DNA of 57,194 nt, taken from contig WPIF01000022.1 in assembly GCA_009773185.1 (NCBI GenBank), positions 1 to 57,194 on the forward strand, in the 5' to 3' direction. The notes under the pieces were generated by a model. That model ran no database searches. It saw nothing but the letters and a program-made list of their open reading frames with translations, and had not been told where the DNA came from. Position numbers and translations under genes: made by a program. Shown here piece after piece: positions 9,473-17,425 of the stretch (positions are counted from its first letter, which is position 1; every line of letters begins with the position of its first letter). Source of the DNA: Nitrospirota bacterium (GTDB taxonomy: Bacteria > Nitrospirota > Thermodesulfovibrionia > Thermodesulfovibrionales > UBA1546).

Positions 9473-10558
9473 TCATGCAAGAAAAAATTTCTTGCCTTCT
9501 GTTTGTTTTGCAACGCCTTTTAATTCAAGGCCGAGGAGAATTCCGAGCACCCTTGATGCGGGCATACTGCTTTCTCTTGAAAGCACATCAACATGCTTAG
9601 GTTCTGCTGTCATTATATCACAAAGCCTTTGTTCGTCAACTGTAAGCTCTGCCGCGGCCTTTACCTTTGTCTTTATAAAGCCTTTCAGGACAGGCGCGAG
9701 TTCTTCTATTATATCTTCTACGCTGCAGACAAGCTTTACGCCGTTCTTTATCAGCTCGTTAGTCCCTGCCGAGTTCGCAGAATTAATATTGCCGGGCACT
9801 GCAAAGACTTCTTTGCCCTGGTCTGCGGCACAGCTTGCGGTTATCAATGAGCCGCTGTCAGCAGTTGCTTCTATAACAAGCACTCCGAGGGACAGTGCGC
9901 TTATCAGCCTGTTTCTTCTTGGAAAATTTTCTCTTTCAGGTTGTGTGCCGGGGGGGAACTCGGTTATTACACATCCCGAGCAGGATATTTTTTCCATCAG
10001 CATCTTATTCTCAGGCGGATACGGCACATCAATGCCCGATCCTAAAACAGCAATGGTCCTGCCGCCGGAATTAACGGTAGCGGTATGCGCCAGTGTATCT
10101 ATTCCCCTCGCCATCCCGCTCACGATAGTAAACCCCAGCGAGGTGAGTTCGGATGATAACTTCTCAACGGCAAATCTTCCATAAGGGCTGTACTTTCTTG
10201 AGCCTACTACTGCAATGGCAAACCTGTCCTCTTTTTGCACGCTGCCCTTTGAGTAAAGAACTATTGGAGAATCTTCCATGTTTTTAAGCAGCTCAGGATA
10301 GCCTTTGTCGTCAAGTGTGACTACGTTTGCATTTTTGCTTTCAAGTTTTTTAAGCTGTATGTCTATCTTTTCCCACCCTTTGAATCCTTTTATGTTTTTT
10401 GCCTTTTTAGGGCCTATGCCCGGAATGCCGGCAAGCTCTTTGTATGAAGCGCTGAATATTTTTTCAGGCTTCCTGTAAAGGGCAAGAAGCTTCTTTGCTG
10501 TTACAGGGCCCACATCAGGCACATCCTTAAGCGCAATCCAGTATTTAGGGTCAGACAT
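9473..10558 (-). CDS. dprA: DNA-processing protein DprA
   Basis: This 361-aa protein loads RecA on incoming single-stranded DNA in natural transformation. Domain order: helix-hairpin-helix repeats at about 8-55 (DVGPVTAKKLL and GIPGIGPKKAKNI), the Rossmann-like core with VGSRKYSPYGR and IVSGMARGIDTLAH at about 112-158, and a C-terminal winged-helix DprA_WH domain (about 305-361). It is full length. Together with pilMNOPQ later in the window it allows, but does not prove, competence. It is followed after 38 bp by topA and preceded by argG, with an inverted repeat between. Confidence 0.95.
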   Translation of the reverse strand: MSDPKYWIALKDVPDVGPVTAKKLLALYRKPEKIFSASYKELAGIPGIGPKKAKNIKGFKGWEKIDIQLKKLESKNANVVTLDDKGYPELLKNMEDSPIVLYSKGSVQKEDRFAIAVVGSRKYSPYGRFAVEKLSSELTSLGFTIVSGMARGIDTLAHTATVNSGGRTIAVLGSGIDVPYPPENKMLMEKISCSGCVITEFPPGTQPERENFPRRNRLISALSLGVLVIEATADSGSLITASCAADQGKEVFAVPGNINSANSAGTNELIKNGVKLVCSVEDIIEELAPVLKGFIKTKVKAAAELTVDEQRLCDIMTAEPKHVDVLSRESSMPASRVLGILLGLELKGVAKQTEGKKFFLA

Positions 10559-10571
10559 GAATTCCTATTGC

Positions 10572-10665
10572 GGTGAATTGGTGAATCGGTTAATCGGTGA
10601 ATCTAAAAATAATTTATCAGTTTCCATTAATCCCTTTCACCTATTTGCCCATTGACCTATTCACC
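10572..10665. repeat. Inverted repeat with arms of degenerate tandem 8-mers
   Basis: The plus-strand left arm (10572-10603) is four 8-mers: GGTGAATT, GGTGAATC, GGTTAATC, GGTGAATC. The right arm, read on the minus strand from 10665 to 10626, is GGTGAATA, GGTCAATG, GGCAAATA, GGTGAAAG, GGATTAAT. The arms face each other across about 22 bp. The right arm encodes the last residues and stop of argG. Other loci in the window have the same design with different units. Confidence 0.7.
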
Positions 10666-11843
10666 AATCGTAGTATTTTCAGTCTTAATGCATTCAGTTT
10701 TATAAACCCCTCGGCATCTTTCTGGTTATAGACCTTTTCTGCCTCGAATGTTGCAAGCTCAGGGTGGTATAGAGATTTTTGAGATTTCCTTCCGACGACC
10801 TGGCAATTCCCCTTGTAAAGCCTGAGCCGGACAGTCCCTGTTACATCTTCCTGAATATTATCTATCGTATTTTGCAGTATCTTTCGCTCCGGCGAGAACC
10901 AGTACCCGTAATATATCAGTTCAGCATACTTTGGGATCAATGAATCCCTGAGATGCATGACTTCTCTGTCGAGGGTTATTGATTCGACGGCCCTGTGCGC
11001 AGCATGAAGGACTGTGCCGCCGGGTGTTTCATACACGCCTCTTGATTTTATGCCGACATATCTGTTCTCTACCATGTCAACTCTTCCGATCCCGTTTTTG
11101 CCGGCGATGTAATTCAGTTTTTCAAGAAGCCTTGCCGGGCTCAGGGCCTTCCCGTTTATTGCAGCAGGGTTCCCTTTTTTATAAGTTATTTCTATATAAG
11201 AAGCCTTATTGGGTGCCTTCTCCGGAGGGGTTAACATTGTGTACATATCTGAAGGAGGTTCTTTCCACGGGTCTTCAAGTATTCCGCCTTCGTAACTTAT
11301 ATGGAAAAGATTTCTGTCTGTGCTGTAAGGTTTCTTCTTTGTGACAGGGACAGGTATCCCGTTCTTTGCAGCATATCTGATTAAAGACTGCCTTGAATCA
11401 AACGGCCATTCGCGCCATGGCGCAATTACCCTGATATCGGGCTTGAGGGCGTAGTAGGTAAGTTCAAACCTTACCTGGTCATTGCCTTTCCCTGTAGCCC
11501 CATGGGAAACCGCATCTGCCTTTTCCTTTCTGGCAATCTCTATCTGTTTTTTTGCTATCAGGGGCCTTGCTATGGATGTGCCCAGGAGATACACTCCTTC
11601 ATAAACAGCGTTTGCCCTTAACATGGGAAAGATATAGTCCCTTACAAATTCTTCCCTCAGGTCCTCGACATATACCCTTGATGCGCCTGTCTTCAGCGCC
11701 TTTTTCTTTGCTGCCTGAAGGTCTTCCCCCTGCCCGAGGTCTGCACAAAAGGCTATGATTTCTGCCTTATAAGTCTCTTTGAGCCATTTAATCGCGATAG
11801 AGGTATCAAGTCCTCCTGAGTATGCAAGAACAATCTTATTCAT
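10641..11843 (-). CDS. argG: Argininosuccinate synthase
   Basis: This 400-aa enzyme joins citrulline and aspartate with ATP to form argininosuccinate in arginine synthesis. Its signatures are the ATP-pyrophosphatase loop [15 protein letters not shown] at the N-terminus, [15 protein letters not shown] near residue 115, and VEDREVMHL-type C-terminal segments ([14 protein letters not shown]). Length is typical. The C-terminal residues LVNRSMGK and the TAG stop lie within the period-8 repeat, so the original gene end seems to have been replaced or trimmed by repeat DNA. A small exported-protein gene lies 18 bp upstream and dprA downstream. Confidence 0.97.
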   Translation of the reverse strand: MNKIVLAYSGGLDTSIAIKWLKETYKAEIIAFCADLGQGEDLQAAKKKALKTGASRVYVEDLREEFVRDYIFPMLRANAVYEGVYLLGTSIARPLIAKKQIEIARKEKADAVSHGATGKGNDQVRFELTYYALKPDIRVIAPWREWPFDSRQSLIRYAAKNGIPVPVTKKKPYSTDRNLFHISYEGGILEDPWKEPPSDMYTMLTPPEKAPNKASYIEITYKKGNPAAINGKALSPARLLEKLNYIAGKNGIGRVDMVENRYVGIKSRGVYETPGGTVLHAAHRAVESITLDREVMHLRDSLIPKYAELIYYGYWFSPERKILQNTIDNIQEDVTGTVRLRLYKGNCQVVGRKSQKSLYHPELATFEAEKVYNQKDAEGFIKLNALRLKILRLVNRSMGK

Positions 11844-11861
11844 CCGTTAACCTCCATTCTT

Positions 11862-12122
11862 TTATTCTGCCTTTAAAAGTTTCCTGAGCCTTTTGTCAGC
11901 ACTGACCACTTCATCTACATCATCTCCTGTGAGTTCCCATGAATATTTGCCCTCAGCAGAGCGCTTGAGATGAACCTTTACGGGCTTCTTCGGCTTTGTC
12001 TGCTGTATCTCCGGCTGCTTTTTGATCTGAAGATTTCCTTTATCTTCAGAGGAAGCCGCGCTGATAAAAAGAATAAGGGATACTGCAATTAATAGAAAGA
12101 TATTTTTCTGCATAAGGGACAT
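11862..12122 (-). CDS. Small exported protein of unknown function
   Basis: This 86-aa protein has a hydrophobic N-terminal signal segment (about residues 7-24, NIFLLIAVSLILFISAASS). A Lys/Pro-rich linker (KQPEIQQTKPKKPVKVHLK) and a short C-terminal region with GKYSWELTGDDVDEVV follow. It is located 18 bp upstream of argG on the same strand. I do not recognise a family; a periplasmic or surface location is inferred from the signal peptide only. Confidence 0.6.
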   Translation of the reverse strand: MSLMQKNIFLLIAVSLILFISAASSEDKGNLQIKKQPEIQQTKPKKPVKVHLKRSAEGKYSWELTGDDVDEVVSADKRLRKLLKAE

Positions 12123-12180
12123 TATAGAAGTTAAAATAATAAGAGGTCAATAGTAAAACTCTCAATCCATACAAGGCTTG

Positions 12181-12210
12181 TTGACAGCGAGGCGAGCGTA
12201 GGTAGATAAT
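12181..12210 (+). promoter_or_regulatory. Candidate sigma-70 promoter for the two-CW gene
   Basis: TTGACA (12181-12186), an 18-nt spacer and GATAAT (12205-12210) lie 57 bp upstream of the ATG at 12267. A GGTAGGGGGG stretch precedes the start codon. Confidence 0.6.
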
Positions 12211-12266
12211 AAGGATAAATTTTGCTCAGGTTGTAAAAGGGTTAAAAGGTAGGGGGGTAATATAAA

Positions 12267-12575
12267 ATGAAAAAGAATTGCTGGGAGTTTAAGAAATGCG
12301 GGAGAGAGCCCGGAGGCGAAAAGGCCAAGGATTTAGGTGTATGTGCAGCAGCAACAGAAAAAAAACTTGATGGTATTCATGAAGGCAAGAATGCAGGAAG
12401 GACCTGCTGGGTTGTGGCAGGAACACTCTGCAAGGGCGAGGTGCAGGGAAGCTTTGCGCAGAAGTATAAAAATTGCGAGAAATGCGAGTTTTATCAGGAG
12501 GTCAGGAAAGAGGAGGCCGGGAAATTTATGCTGTCGGCTGTCCTTTTGAATAAGCTTAGCAAGCTGAAAGATTAG
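12267..12575 (+). CDS. Two-CW domain protein
   Basis: This 102-aa soluble protein starts MKKNCWEFKKCGREPGG, has a second CW at GRTCWVVAGTLC and ends in CEKCEFYQEVR. The Cys-Trp pairs and spaced Cys match the small two-CW domain found alone or attached to sensor proteins in anaerobes. The Cys set suggests a metal or Fe-S site, but that is inference. It has its own promoter and strong Shine-Dalgarno sequence and stands apart from its neighbours. Confidence 0.75.
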   Translation: MKKNCWEFKKCGREPGGEKAKDLGVCAAATEKKLDGIHEGKNAGRTCWVVAGTLCKGEVQGSFAQKYKNCEKCEFYQEVRKEEAGKFMLSAVLLNKLSKLKD

Positions 12576-12596
12576 AGAGGTAATTCCTTAAAGAGC

Positions 12597-12672
12597 TGGT
12601 GGACGGTAAGGGGATCGAACCCTCGGCCTCCACGTTGCGAACGTGGCGCTCTCCCAGCTGAGCTAACCGCCC
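12597..12672 (-). tRNA. tRNA-Ala (anticodon CGC)
   Basis: On the minus strand the acceptor stem GGGCGGT (12672-12666) pairs with ACCGTCC (12607-12601), including one G-U. The D arm contains TAGCTCAG. The anticodon stem CCACG/CGTGG holds the loop TTCGCAA (anticodon CGC, reading GCG). The T arm contains GGTTCGATCC. Discriminator A and an encoded CCA follow (12599-12597). All arms are intact. Confidence 0.96.
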
Positions 12673-12687
12673 TCATAAGAAGCCTTA

Positions 12688-12760
12688 CAGTGTCAAAGCA
12701 AAGTATCAAAGATTTTGACCTCTGATACCCTGATACTCTGATACTCTGATGCTTTAATAC
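12688..12760. repeat. Degenerate period-8 tandem repeat with partial inverted arm
   Basis: Around 12722-12760 the unit CTGATACY recurs with an 8-nt period (CTGATACC, CTGATACT, CTGATACT, CTGATGCT). The left part (12688-12711) carries GTGTCAAAG and GTATCAAAG, which are degenerate complements. The right arm supplies the last codon and stop of the 4-heme lipoprotein gene. Confidence 0.6.
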
Positions 12761-13143
12761 CCCTTGTGGCATTTCTTGCATAATTCTGTAAAATCCCGCG
12801 CCCTGAGAAGATTATCAAATCCCTTGCTGCCATGAGGGTCATGGCATGTGATGCAGGTTATTTTTCCGTCTGCATCTAACGGAAGTGCCTCCACAGGCAT
12901 TGAAGGTTTTATGCCGATTTTATGTTCACCTGCGCCGATTCTTGCTTGATGGCAGGACGAACATAGTTCTTCCAGCGGCTTGTTCAGAAGAATTTTTCCG
13001 CCCATCTGGTGGGGTTTGTGGCAGACATTGCAATCCGCATGCGCCTTGGTGCCCGTTGATGTGACCTCAGGTGTTTTGCCCTTAAGAACCGCACAGGATA
13101 CAGAAAATATAATGAGTATTAATATAAGCGTTATTTTTTTCAT
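12754..13143 (-). CDS. Four-heme c-type cytochrome lipoprotein
   Basis: This 129-aa protein has a signal peptide ending in a lipobox (FSVSC, Cys near residue 17). Four CXXCH motifs follow: CNVCH, CSSCH, CITCH and CKKCH. They are arranged as doubled CXXCH pairs with the NVCHKPH and ITCHDPHG signatures of the doubled-CXXCH family. It is probably an outer- or inner-membrane-anchored periplasmic electron carrier. The stop lies in a period-8 repeat. The neighbour upstream on the same strand is the 55-codon UGA-containing gene. Confidence 0.88.
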   Translation of the reverse strand: MKKITLILILIIFSVSCAVLKGKTPEVTSTGTKAHADCNVCHKPHQMGGKILLNKPLEELCSSCHQARIGAGEHKIGIKPSMPVEALPLDADGKITCITCHDPHGSKGFDNLLRARDFTELCKKCHKGY

Positions 13144-13205
13144 TGCAGGCCCTCCTTTGTATCAACCTTCAGAAACAGTCTTTAGTTTTAAATTTTAATT
13201 TATAG

Positions 13206-13373
13206 TCAGGCCCTGTTGCATGGACGAAGGGATATAGCCTTCCAGGTCTCTTCGTCTATCTCATCAATATAGTCTTTCAGGGCGAATACCTTGCCGCATT
13301 CCATGCAGCGAAAACTCACTGTCCTTCAGCCAAGCTGAAGTTTTAAACTGCCTCTGCATTCTCTGCACTTCAT
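13206..13373 (-). CDS. Dual-CXXC small protein with in-frame UGA (candidate selenoprotein)
   Basis: Reading from the ATG at 13373 gives 55 codons: MKCRECRGSLKLQLG, an in-frame TGA (13328-13326) as codon 16, then RTVSFRCMECGKVF and an acidic tail to a TGA at 13206. Two CXXC motifs (CREC and CMEC) flank the UGA, as in a zinc ribbon or redox pair. I recall a conserved family annotated as a dual CXXC motif small (seleno)protein, in which the central residue is Cys or Sec; that match is from memory. The frame stays open and protein-like on both sides of the UGA, and a 7-bp hairpin follows at a suitable distance. It is too short and interrupted for ordinary gene callers. Confidence 0.7.
13293..13309 (-). 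promoter_or_regulatory. SECIS-like hairpin in the dual-CXXC gene
   Basis: In the mRNA sense GCUGCAU pairs with AUGCGGC (7 bp, one U-G) around a GGA loop. The loop begins 23 nt after the UGA. G occupies the first loop positions, as expected for a bacterial SECIS. It overlaps codons for RCMECG. Confidence 0.45.
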
Positions 13374-13550
13374 TTTAAAATTATATAATAAATGGCTAAG
13401 ATTTTGTATATAATGAGATAAGGTTATCTCTTGCGGATAGATAACAGGATAGCGCCATGTTTAAAAAAAGAGACGAACTTTAGAGGCCAAACTAGAATGG
13501 CAGAAGATAAAAGAAATTTTACAAGGCGCAAAAAATAATGAGGAAAAATT

Positions 13551-14873
13551 ATGGACCCTGAGTCTTCGTTAAATAACCTTCAGTCTCAGCAATCACGGGA
13601 ACAGTCTCTGCAAAAAGATGATGCAGGGCATCCTGACATCAAGGTCATCAAGGAAAGATTCCTGAATGCCCTGAAAGAGATTGCACGGCTTGAAAGGATA
13701 ATTGAAGAGAAAAATACGCAGTTGGCCGTAACTGCGGAGGAAAAAGACAGGCTGCTGCATTCGATGGATAAGGCCTTTGAGAAAGAGAGACAGCTGCATA
13801 ACAAGATTGCTGACTTTGACATATTGAGAAATGTGGAACTGCTGGAAGCAAGAGAAGAGATTAAGCTTTTAACAAATGAGATAAACCGCCTGAATAAAGA
13901 AAGCGGGTCTCTGATTGAAGAGGTTTTTAAGAAAAACAAGGTCATCGAAGAACTGCGGCGTACACCTGAAGGAAAAGAACCTGAACGCGGGGAGGCTGAA
14001 GCTAAGCTGTATCTGTCTGGCAAGGATATGGAGGAGATTGAATCAGGATACAGGGACTCGGCAGGCTATAAGGCCATTGAGAAGGAAAGGGACGGCCTGA
14101 AGGAGAAGCTTATAATGGCGACCTCTGACCTTGCACAGAAGGCAGAAATAGAAAACGCATATCTCGGCAGGCTTGAGGAATTTAAAAAAGCAATAAGTGG
14201 CCTGACCATGAAAATGGATGAGAAGATAAAAGAAAACAGTTCTCTTAAAAATGAGATGACAGAACTAAGAGCATTATTAGATGAAAACAGGCAGGAAGTC
14301 AATAAGAACATTAATGAAAGGACAAGCGCCGGGGAAACCCTTCAAATGAAGGAACAGGAAATGGAAGCCCTTAAATCTTTATATGATACTGATACAAAAA
14401 GGCTTGAAACTGAGATAGAAAGGCTAAGCGCTGAGAAAAGTGGGCTTGAAAAAGCCATAAGGGACATGGAAAGCAGGAACAATGAATATCTTGGTGAGCT
14501 GTCTTTAAAAGACAGGCTTATCTCGGAACTGAAAGAACAGGCGGATAAAGATATATCAGGGTATCAGGCTGAACTAGAAAAGATGAAGGCAGAGAAGGAA
14601 GCTCTCAGCCCGAAACTGACAGAAGGTACAGAAGAGGTTGCTTCCCCGGAAGAAAGCAAGGAGGAAGATTCCGCTGCAGACAGCTATGCAATTGAGTTAA
14701 AGTCTCCGGCAGAAGAAAAAGAAGGCGTTGCCACTTATGACAAAGCAACAAGAGAGCAAAAGATGATATATTTGGAGTCTGCAGGATTCAATGGCATGAA
14801 AATGATGGCAATCGGAATTGCTGTTTTTGTTATTTTAGGCCTGGCCCTGGCCTGGTTTATCTTCAGAAGATAG
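13551..14873 (+). CDS. Long coiled-coil protein with C-terminal membrane anchor
   Basis: This 440-aa highly charged protein is almost entirely Glu/Lys/Leu heptad-rich from about residue 35 to 380, suggesting a long coiled coil. A short region with conserved look follows (TYDKATREQKMIYLESAGFN). A single C-terminal TM helix (about 416-437, MMAIGIAVFVILGLALAWFI) is followed by FRR, the topology of a tail-anchored inner-membrane protein facing the cytoplasm. There is no enzymatic motif. The ATG at 13551 is preceded by GAGGAAAAATT. The upstream gap (13374-13550) contains only tiny ORFs. Confidence 0.65.
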   Translation: MDPESSLNNLQSQQSREQSLQKDDAGHPDIKVIKERFLNALKEIARLERIIEEKNTQLAVTAEEKDRLLHSMDKAFEKERQLHNKIADFDILRNVELLEAREEIKLLTNEINRLNKESGSLIEEVFKKNKVIEELRRTPEGKEPERGEAEAKLYLSGKDMEEIESGYRDSAGYKAIEKERDGLKEKLIMATSDLAQKAEIENAYLGRLEEFKKAISGLTMKMDEKIKENSSLKNEMTELRALLDENRQEVNKNINERTSAGETLQMKEQEMEALKSLYDTDTKRLETEIERLSAEKSGLEKAIRDMESRNNEYLGELSLKDRLISELKEQADKDISGYQAELEKMKAEKEALSPKLTEGTEEVASPEESKEEDSAADSYAIELKSPAEEKEGVATYDKATREQKMIYLESAGFNGMKMMAIGIAVFVILGLALAWFIFRR

Positions 14874-14931
14874 ATTTAAAAAATCAAAATTAAAACCTCA
14901 AACGGGATTGCCTGCTGAACCCCTGTGATTT

Positions 14932-14960
14932 TTGACATCCCCGGCCTCATTATGTTAAAT
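14932..14960 (+). promoter_or_regulatory. Candidate sigma-70 promoter for the 11-heme cytochrome operon
   Basis: TTGACA (14932-14937), a 17-nt spacer and TTAAAT (14955-14960) give a leader of about 150 nt before the ATG at 15117. The leader is AT-rich and I see no riboswitch in it. Confidence 0.45.
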
Positions 14961-15116
14961 TATTTCTGTTAGGTAGCGGGAGGGCGCGAGGCACGACTTT
15001 CCTCTAAAATAAAAATATAATAAAATAATACTACCAACATCTCTTGCAGAACTTTATCGGAAATTAAAGGCTGAGTTGCGTGTATTTAAATATTACAGGT
15101 AAAGAGAGGTTTGCAA

Positions 15117-16121
15117 ATGTTAAATCCATTCAATCTGTTCGATAAGTCAATCAAATGGTACTCGGAGAAAGTTTCGCGCAGGGCAAAGATAATTCTTGCG
15201 GTGTTTTCCCTGTTATTTTTAATTGGCGTAGGCCTTATCGGTTATGAAATCAATGATTATTTTGAGAACAATCCCAATGCATGCATGATGTGCCATGTCC
15301 ATGATGCTGCAAATAAGGCATGGGCAACAAGCGTTCATCGTACGATAAACTGCCATGAATGCCATCACTCCACAAAGAAAGATCAGGTGGTGCAGATGTA
15401 CAGGTTTGCATTCCTCGGCCAGAAATCTGTTTCTCCCAGGCACGGCAAAATCATCGTGCCTTCCAGGTTATGCATGGAATGCCATTGGGACAGGAATGAA
15501 AAATATCCCAAAGCGCCGCAGGTTAACCGCTCCAGATATCACGCCAAGCATGTTTTTATGGAAAGGATAGAATGCACTAAATGTCATGGGTATGTGATAC
15601 ATAATTTTTTGCCGGAGGAAAGGTTCTGTTTTAAATGCCATTCTGACAGGGAGGTGCACGGGACCGGCATGGAGAACCTGGCCTGCCTTAACTGCCACAC
15701 AGACCGCACAAAGGATTTAAAGCCGGGACGCAAGAAATGTCTTTTCTGCCACGGCGATGAATCAGTCAGAAGGGAGCTGATTGCAGATAAAACAATAGAT
15801 GTAAGGTTTTTCCAGCCAGCGCCTGATATCATCAGAAAGGCGACAAAGATAAAAATCCCTGCTGATGCGCCGATGCAGTTTAACTGCTTTGAGTGTCATA
15901 AGCCTCATGCCCGGATAAGGCCCGATTATGGCAGGTGTCTTACATGCCACGGCTCTATACTGAATGTCGGGAAGCATGAATTGCATGTAAAGTCCATGTC
16001 TATGAAATGCAAGGACTGCCATAAACCTCATTCATGGCGGGTGACCCAGGAGAGCGCTAAAAAAGACTGTGTGAAGTGTCACGAATATAAGGACCCTAAA
16101 AAATTTATTGGCGCGCAATAA
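15117..16121 (+). CDS. Membrane-anchored 11-heme c-type cytochrome (NapC/NrfH-like N-terminus)
   Basis: This protein of about 334 aa has one N-terminal TM helix (about residues 24-46). The first heme motif is NACMMCH, then CHECH, CMECH, CTKCH, CFKCH, CLNCH, CLFCH, CFECH, CLTCH, CKDCH and CVKCH: 11 CXXCH in all. The start is the ATG at 15117, with GAGAGG 7 nt upstream, rather than the in-frame TTG at 15111. The anchored NapC/NrfH-like part suggests electron exchange at the quinone pool, and the extra hemes form a periplasmic relay. It is first in an operon with a 4-heme cytochrome, an FeS protein and an NrfD-type subunit. 11 hemes is far above the 4 of NapC/NrfH. Confidence 0.88.
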   Translation: MLNPFNLFDKSIKWYSEKVSRRAKIILAVFSLLFLIGVGLIGYEINDYFENNPNACMMCHVHDAANKAWATSVHRTINCHECHHSTKKDQVVQMYRFAFLGQKSVSPRHGKIIVPSRLCMECHWDRNEKYPKAPQVNRSRYHAKHVFMERIECTKCHGYVIHNFLPEERFCFKCHSDREVHGTGMENLACLNCHTDRTKDLKPGRKKCLFCHGDESVRRELIADKTIDVRFFQPAPDIIRKATKIKIPADAPMQFNCFECHKPHARIRPDYGRCLTCHGSILNVGKHELHVKSMSMKCKDCHKPHSWRVTQESAKKDCVKCHEYKDPKKFIGAQ

Positions 16122-16169
16122 AAAAAGGCCTATAATCTAATTAATGGTTGGAAGGCAAAGGGTAAACCC

Positions 16170-16646
16170 ATGATGAAGAGTCACGTGTGGCGGCCGCTGT
16201 ATGCAGTAATCGGCATCGTTGCCCTTATACTGATAGCCAGGGTTCTTGTTGTGCCGGATAGCTTTGGTGTGCACGAGAGAGGCTATATGTACGGATGGTA
16301 TAACAAGGCTGATGAAGGCTTCTGGAAAAAAGTCACAGTAAAATACAAATCCTCTGATTACTGCAAGGACTGCCATAGTGACAAATATTCCTCAATAATG
16401 CAGACCCCTCATGCTATTATCCAGTGCGAAAACTGCCATGGCCCTGCTATGGAGCATCCTGAAAACCCGGCCCGGCTTTCCATTGATAAAAGCAGGGAGC
16501 AGTGTCTCAGATGCCATTCACGCCTTCCATATCCTACAAGCGACAGGGCAAAGATACGGGGGATAGACCCTGATAAACATAATCCCGGCATAGAGTGTGT
16601 GGCGTGCCATAATCCTCACAAGCCTTCACTGGAGGGGGTAAAATGA
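16170..16646 (+). CDS. Four-heme membrane-anchored cytochrome c subunit
   Basis: This 158-aa protein has an N-terminal TM helix (about 9-28). Four CXXCH motifs follow: CKDCH, CENCH, CLRCH and CVACH. The last ends in CVACHNPHKP, typical of NrfB- or DmsE-like carriers. The start is at ATG 16170 (a second ATG follows directly) with AAAGGG 7 nt upstream. Its stop overlaps the ATG of the FeS subunit (ATGA). It is probably the electron entry or exit subunit between the 11-heme cytochrome and the FeS/NrfD module. Confidence 0.85.
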   Translation: MMKSHVWRPLYAVIGIVALILIARVLVVPDSFGVHERGYMYGWYNKADEGFWKKVTVKYKSSDYCKDCHSDKYSSIMQTPHAIIQCENCHGPAMEHPENPARLSIDKSREQCLRCHSRLPYPTSDRAKIRGIDPDKHNPGIECVACHNPHKPSLEGVK

Positions 16647-17425
16647 TTTCGAGGCGGGACTTCATTAAATATTCATTGCAGGGGATTGCGGCAATAGCTG
16701 TGCCGGTGACGGCAATCGAGATTATTAATCCATCGAAGCTTTTTGCCTCAAAGGATGCAAGGGAAATCCGCTGGGGTTTTCTTGTTGATACAGGAAAATG
16801 CGTTGGATGCGGTTTTTGCGTGAAGGCCTGCAAGAACGAAAATGAGATACCCTATGACATAAATGCCTCACGGACATGGGTTGAGAGATATGTCCTGACA
16901 AAGGATGGGAGGGTGCTTGCGGATTCACCCAGGGCAGGAAGGGACGGTTTTATCACCGGCAGGATTGAACTCGGGCAGGGGAAATATCAGGACATAAAAA
17001 ACGAAGATATAGAAAAGGCTTTTTTTGTTCCTAAACTCTGCAATCAGTGCGAGAACCCGCCATGTGTTCAGGTATGCCCTGTCGGCGCAACATATCAGAC
17101 AAAGGATGGGGTGGTCCTTGTAGACAGGAAATGGTGCATAGGATGCGGTTATTGCATAATGGCGTGCCCTTATGGGGTAAGATTTTTTCACCCTGTATAT
17201 CATACAGCTGAAAAATGCAATTTCTGTTATCACAGGATAACAAAGGGCCTGAAGACGGCCTGTGTGGAGGCATGCCCGTTTGGAGCAAGGCTTATCGGAA
17301 ATATAAACGACCCCAATGATGAGGTAGGCAGGATTATAAGGACTGAAAGAGTTTCTGTATTAAAAGACGAATTCGGCACAAAGCCGCAGGTCTATTACAG
17401 GGGTTTGAGCAAGGAGGTAAGATAG
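16643..17425 (+). CDS. NrfC/PsrB-type 4x[4Fe-4S] periplasmic ferredoxin subunit
   Basis: This 260-aa protein has a twin-arginine type N-terminus (MISRRDFIKYSLQG) and hydrophobic stretch, so it is probably Tat-exported. Four Cys groups follow: CVGCGFCVKACKN, CNQCENPPCVQVCP, CIGCGYCIMACPYG and CNFCYHRITKGLKTACVEACPFG. This is the DMSO-reductase-family electron-transfer subunit layout. It would pass electrons between the NrfD-like quinone-binding membrane subunit and the cytochromes. No molybdopterin catalytic subunit is adjacent, so the complex is better compared with Nrf-, Qrc- or Cbc-like quinone:cytochrome c modules. Confidence 0.9.
   Translation: MISRRDFIKYSLQGIAAIAVPVTAIEIINPSKLFASKDAREIRWGFLVDTGKCVGCGFCVKACKNENEIPYDINASRTWVERYVLTKDGRVLADSPRAGRDGFITGRIELGQGKYQDIKNEDIEKAFFVPKLCNQCENPPCVQVCPVGATYQTKDGVVLVDRKWCIGCGYCIMACPYGVRFFHPVYHTAEKCNFCYHRITKGLKTACVEACPFGARLIGNINDPNDEVGRIIRTERVSVLKDEFGTKPQVYYRGLSKEVR

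Noticed and set aside
12597-12672. The tRNA gene as an integration site for a genomic island
   Set aside because: No integrase and no direct repeat of the tRNA 3' end were found in the window.
13457-13546. Tiny ORFs (MFKKRDEL, MAEDKRNF...) between the dual-CXXC gene and the coiled-coil gene, with TAG codons between
   Set aside because: Too short, no family match, and no sign of stop-codon readthrough; left as intergenic.
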